Source: Oscillatoria princeps RMCB-10 (lineage in GTDB: Bacteria > Cyanobacteriota > Cyanobacteriia > Cyanobacteriales > Oscillatoriaceae). From it: 64,000 nt of DNA. The translations under genes were made by a program, and so were the position numbers. Of the stretch, positions 61,086-64,000 are shown one piece after another (within the stretch, counting starts at the first letter, position 1; the number at the start of each line of letters is the position of its first letter). The notes below the pieces were generated by a model. That model was not told where the DNA came from. It worked only from the letters and a program-made list of their open reading frames with translations, and searched no databases. The stretch is from assembly GCA_019359235.1 (NCBI GenBank), contig JAHHHT010000004.1:248001-312000 (forward strand). The letters are read 5' to 3'.

Positions 61086-64000
61086 AGCTGTGACTCCTGT
61101 TGTTGATAGAGGCAGTAGTAAAGCCCTTTAAGGGCCATTAATTCGTCGTGGGTGCCCTGCTCAACCACAGAACCCTGATCCATCATGATGATCGCATCGG
61201 CACTTCTAACCGTGGACAGCCGGTGAGTGATGAAAAAGACGGTGGTGCCCTTAAAGGTAGCCCCTAAGTTCTCGCTGACTTGTCGCTCCGATTTGTAATC
61301 GAGGGCGCTGGTCGCTTCATCCAGAATCAGTATTTTAGGCTTTTGCAGGACTGTGCGGGCGATAGCAATCCGCTGGCGCTGCCCCCCGGACAGGGATGAA
61401 CCCCTCTCTCCCACCAGCGTGTTGTAGCCATTGGGCAGACCCATAACGAAATCGTGGGCGACTGCTACTTTCGCCGCCTCGATAATCTCCTCCGTACTCG
61501 CTTCTGGATTGTGCAGGGAAATATTCTCCTGCACTGTGCCGTTGAATAGCAGGGTGTCTTGCAGCACCATGCCAATCTGGCGGCGGAGCGAATACAGCTC
61601 TACTTTACTGATGTCATACCCATCAATTTTAATCCGGCCAGACAGGGGCTCGTAAAGACGCTGCAGCAACTTCATCAGGGTACTCTTGCCGGAGCCACTC
61701 TGACCGACAATGCCAACAAACGTGCCGACAGGAAACTCCAGGTTGACATTGGCCAGTTGCAGCGGGCCGCTCTGGGTGAAGCGGAACGACACTCCGTCAA
61801 AGGCGACCGCGCCTTTCACTTCCGGAAGGGGGATGTTCGTGCGGTTGTCCTCGTCCGCTTCTTGGGGTGAGTCGAGAATGTCGCTGAGCCGCTCAATCGA
61901 CAGAGCAGTTTCTTGGAAGTTCTGCCACAGCTGCACCAAGCGCAGCAGGGGGCTGGTGACATAGCCGGCAATAATCCGGAAGGCGATCAGCTGCCCCAAG
62001 GTCATTTCATTCTTTAACACCAAATACGCCCCCGCCCACAGCAGCATCAGTCCGGACAGCTTTTGCAAGAAGCCGCTCACAGAGCTAGCGGTGCTTGAGG
62101 TGAGGACTGATTTAAAGCCGGCACTGACGTATCGCGCATAGCGGTCGAGCCACTTCCAGCGGGATTGCAGTTCTATGTTCTGCGCTTTGACGGTTTGAAT
62201 CCCGGAGAGCACTTCCACGAGATAGGATTCTGTATCCGCATAGCGCTCGGCTCTGCGGCGCAGCTGCCCTCGCACGATTGGGGACACCAGCAAGGTGAGG
62301 ATGGCAAATAGGGGCACCGTGGCCAGAGCCACAAGGGACAGCACCCAGCTGTAAATAAACATGACGACGATGTAGATCACCGAAAATATGGCATCTAGCA
62401 CCACCGTCAGGGCTGTGCCGGTGAGGAACTGCCGTATTTTGTCGAGTTCGTTCATCCGTCCCGCCAGCTCGCCCACCCGCCGGTTGTCAAAGTAGGTCAG
62501 TGGCAGCCGCAGCAAGTGGTCAATCACCTCCGTACCCAGACTCAGGTCAATCCGGTTGGTGGTGTCCACAAACAAATAGGTGCGCAAGGAGGTCAGCAGC
62601 GCTTCAAACAGGGCCATTCCCAGCATGAAGGCCCCCAGGACATCCAGAGTTTCGATGCTCCGCTGCACGAGCACTTTATCAATGATCACCTGGGTGATGA
62701 TCGGGTTAGCCAGCCCGAACAGCTGGACAAAAAATGAAGCGACAAAGACTTGGGTTAAGACGCCGCGATATTTAATGATTACTGGGACAAACCAGCTGAG
62801 GCCGAATTTTTCCTTTGGCTCGCCTCGGGGAGGCTGCAGCAGCAGTACCTGCGCCACTTCCCCCCAAGCTTCGGCAAAATCCCCGGGAGGTTTGCGAATA
62901 ATGCCCCGCTCTGGCACCGCCATCACGATTTCTCGCTCGCTGATGCTGTAGAGGATGGCGAAGCTCTCTTGCCAGGGAACGAGTGCCGGTGCTTTGAGTC
63001 TGCCGACAGCTTCAGTTGGGACTTGCACCAGTTGGGCGCGTATGCCCATCATTTCCACGACGGCACCGCAGGTTTGCAGGGAAATCTGCCCTTTGGTTTT
63101 TAGCTGGTTGTCCAGCACCCGGCGGATGATGTCCCGGCGAAACGTTGCGCCCATATACTTGCTCAACATCTCGAAGCAAGCCGTTGGGGCACCTATCTGG
63201 CCTTTCCCCCGCACAAACGGAAATTTCACCGGCGCCGCGTCTGGCTCTGGGGGCGGTTCGGGAACTCTCGCCGGCGCGTCGATTACTGCCAGCCCCCCAC
63301 TGCGACCGTTTTCCTGGAATTGCGTGACAGCAGGCGGGCTCTCACCGACGCTTTCCGCCGGTGGGGCGCTCTGCCCGTTGCCTGTTTCCTCTTGCCTGTT
63401 GGCTTCTAATGTGCTTAGCTGCAAACCTAGCAACCGAGCTCCTCTTTTTCCGGGCACCGACAGGGAGCGTTCGGGTTCGTCCAGAAACAGCCTGCTGCCG
63501 ACCGGCAAATCTCCCAACGGCCCGCTGCTGACTAGCCAAAGCCAGTTCGGGTCCAATTTTGCGATATCCAGTTTGCCGGGGGGCAAGTTCAGCACTTTGA
63601 CCTCTGGCAAAACTCGCAAAACTGTCTCTTTGAGATTGGCTGTCCCATCCGCCCGCCGCTGCAGTTCGGCGCTCAACAGTTCAAAGACTTCACTCAAGTC
63701 GGCCCGCTCCCGAAAAGCTTGGCCAAAATTCGGTTGCGTGTCCAGGCACTCTAAAAAGTCTGCCGCCGGCAGGGTAATGGCGATTGCTTCTTTGGATGCG
63801 ATGGCGGTTTCCCCCGGCACTCCCCGCACCAAGCTGGCCCATCCTAGAATTTCTCCCGGGCCTGCCAGTTTCAAGCTCACCGGCATCTGGCTGCGCTGGT
63901 CATAGCCGAGCACTCGCGCCTGTCCCTCATAGATAATGGCGGCCATGACCGGCATTTTTTCCCGCTCAAACAGCGGCTGCCCTGTGCGGTAGCGCAGCAG
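61082..64000 (-). CDS. Type I secretion ABC exporter with CAP-like and degenerate C39 domains (partial)
   Basis: The 5' end lies beyond the right edge; the last 973 codons are visible. From the N-side: a cyclic-nucleotide-binding-like domain (FEREKMPVMAAIIYEGQARVLGY, GPGEILGWASLVRG) without the usual Arg-Ser/Thr-Ala phosphate motif; a C39-like domain at about 62840-63215; a six-helix membrane domain; and an ATPase with GQSGSGKST, LSGGQRQRIAIARTVL, ILILDEATSALD and ITHRLS. In the C39 domain the catalytic Cys position is Ala (IGAPTACFEML, GCC at 63188-63190) and the His position is Ser (SFAILYSISE). It is thus C39-like, as in HlyB-type exporters of RTX proteins, and should not cleave a leader. 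Confidence 0.9.
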   Translation of the reverse strand: MLRYRTGQPLFEREKMPVMAAIIYEGQARVLGYDQRSQMPVSLKLAGPGEILGWASLVRGVPGETAIASKEAIAITLPAADFLECLDTQPNFGQAFRERADLSEVFELLSAELQRRADGTANLKETVLRVLPEVKVLNLPPGKLDIAKLDPNWLWLVSSGPLGDLPVGSRLFLDEPERSLSVPGKRGARLLGLQLSTLEANRQEETGNGQSAPPAESVGESPPAVTQFQENGRSGGLAVIDAPARVPEPPPEPDAAPVKFPFVRGKGQIGAPTACFEMLSKYMGATFRRDIIRRVLDNQLKTKGQISLQTCGAVVEMMGIRAQLVQVPTEAVGRLKAPALVPWQESFAILYSISEREIVMAVPERGIIRKPPGDFAEAWGEVAQVLLLQPPRGEPKEKFGLSWFVPVIIKYRGVLTQVFVASFFVQLFGLANPIITQVIIDKVLVQRSIETLDVLGAFMLGMALFEALLTSLRTYLFVDTTNRIDLSLGTEVIDHLLRLPLTYFDNRRVGELAGRMNELDKIRQFLTGTALTVVLDAIFSVIYIVVMFIYSWVLSLVALATVPLFAILTLLVSPIVRGQLRRRAERYADTESYLVEVLSGIQTVKAQNIELQSRWKWLDRYARYVSAGFKSVLTSSTASSVSGFLQKLSGLMLLWAGAYLVLKNEMTLGQLIAFRIIAGYVTSPLLRLVQLWQNFQETALSIERLSDILDSPQEADEDNRTNIPLPEVKGAVAFDGVSFRFTQSGPLQLANVNLEFPVGTFVGIVGQSGSGKSTLMKLLQRLYEPLSGRIKIDGYDISKVELYSLRRQIGMVLQDTLLFNGTVQENISLHNPEASTEEIIEAAKVAVAHDFVMGLPNGYNTLVGERGSSLSGGQRQRIAIARTVLQKPKILILDEATSALDYKSERQVSENLGATFKGTTVFFITHRLSTVRSADAIIMMDQGSVVEQGTHDELMALKGLYYCLYQQQESQL

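Noticed and set aside
62955-63905. 316-codon plus-strand frame opposite the exporter gene
   Set aside because: Antisense shadow; Ser/Pro-rich with no fold or start context.

Overview
The window is chromosomal DNA of a filamentous cyanobacterium, probably of the Oscillatoria/Microcoleus type. This is an inference from several signs: Ser/Thr kinases fused to WD40 propellers, very large PPC/Calx-beta/RTX proteins, heptamer-like short tandem repeats (CCAAAAT, CATTGGG, CCTTCCA), and many copies of a small palindromic element centred on AAACCCGGTTTC-TTTAA-GAAACCGGGTTT. No rRNA, photosystem gene or intact transposase is present to fix the genus.

Layout. 1-8492 is a signalling block. It holds a frameshifted kinase running off the left edge, a DUF4160/DUF2442 pair, a gamma-glutamylcyclotransferase-like gene, and three tandem paralogous Ser/Thr kinases with an N-terminal zinc ribbon. 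One kinase ends in membrane segments and two end in seven-bladed WD40 propellers; the middle one has lost the DFG aspartate. 8703-13406 holds tsaB, three tandem ~175-bp repeats each carrying a minus-strand intrinsic terminator, an OppC-like permease, an AI-2E-family permease and an HD-domain protein. 14153-19453 is an RND efflux adaptor plus pump. 20551-32066 holds two giant genes: a 2282-residue clostripain-like (C11) protease with 13 PPC domains and dockerin-like EF-hand motifs, then a 1503-residue protein with a cohesin-like N-terminus, seven Calx-beta-like repeats and an RTX block. 32335-42164 holds tRNA-Gly(CCC), two sensor histidine kinases, a double retropepsin-like protease, a decayed kinase relic split by a small mobile element, a GST and a sugar-1-phosphate nucleotidyltransferase.

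42550-64000 is a minus-strand cell-surface polysaccharide and export region. It has a GHMP sugar kinase, a broken FkbM methyltransferase, three GT4 and four GT2 glycosyltransferases, a polymerase/ligase-like membrane protein, glmM, the dTDP-rhamnose genes rmlA, rmlC and rmlD (rmlB is not here), and a type I secretion adaptor with its ABC exporter, which runs off the right edge. The exporter's C39 domain has lost its catalytic residues, as in exporters of RTX proteins. It is therefore a plausible, unproven, route for the RTX protein at 27555-32066.

The best candidates for something new are the adjacent dockerin-like/cohesin-like pair built around a C11 protease, the triple-hairpin RNA with its own promoter at 52311-52500, and the triplicated RNA-like cassette at 9371-9895. 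The window is also rich in TA-flanked miniature elements; one interrupted a kinase gene and two supply the stop codons of glycosyltransferase genes.
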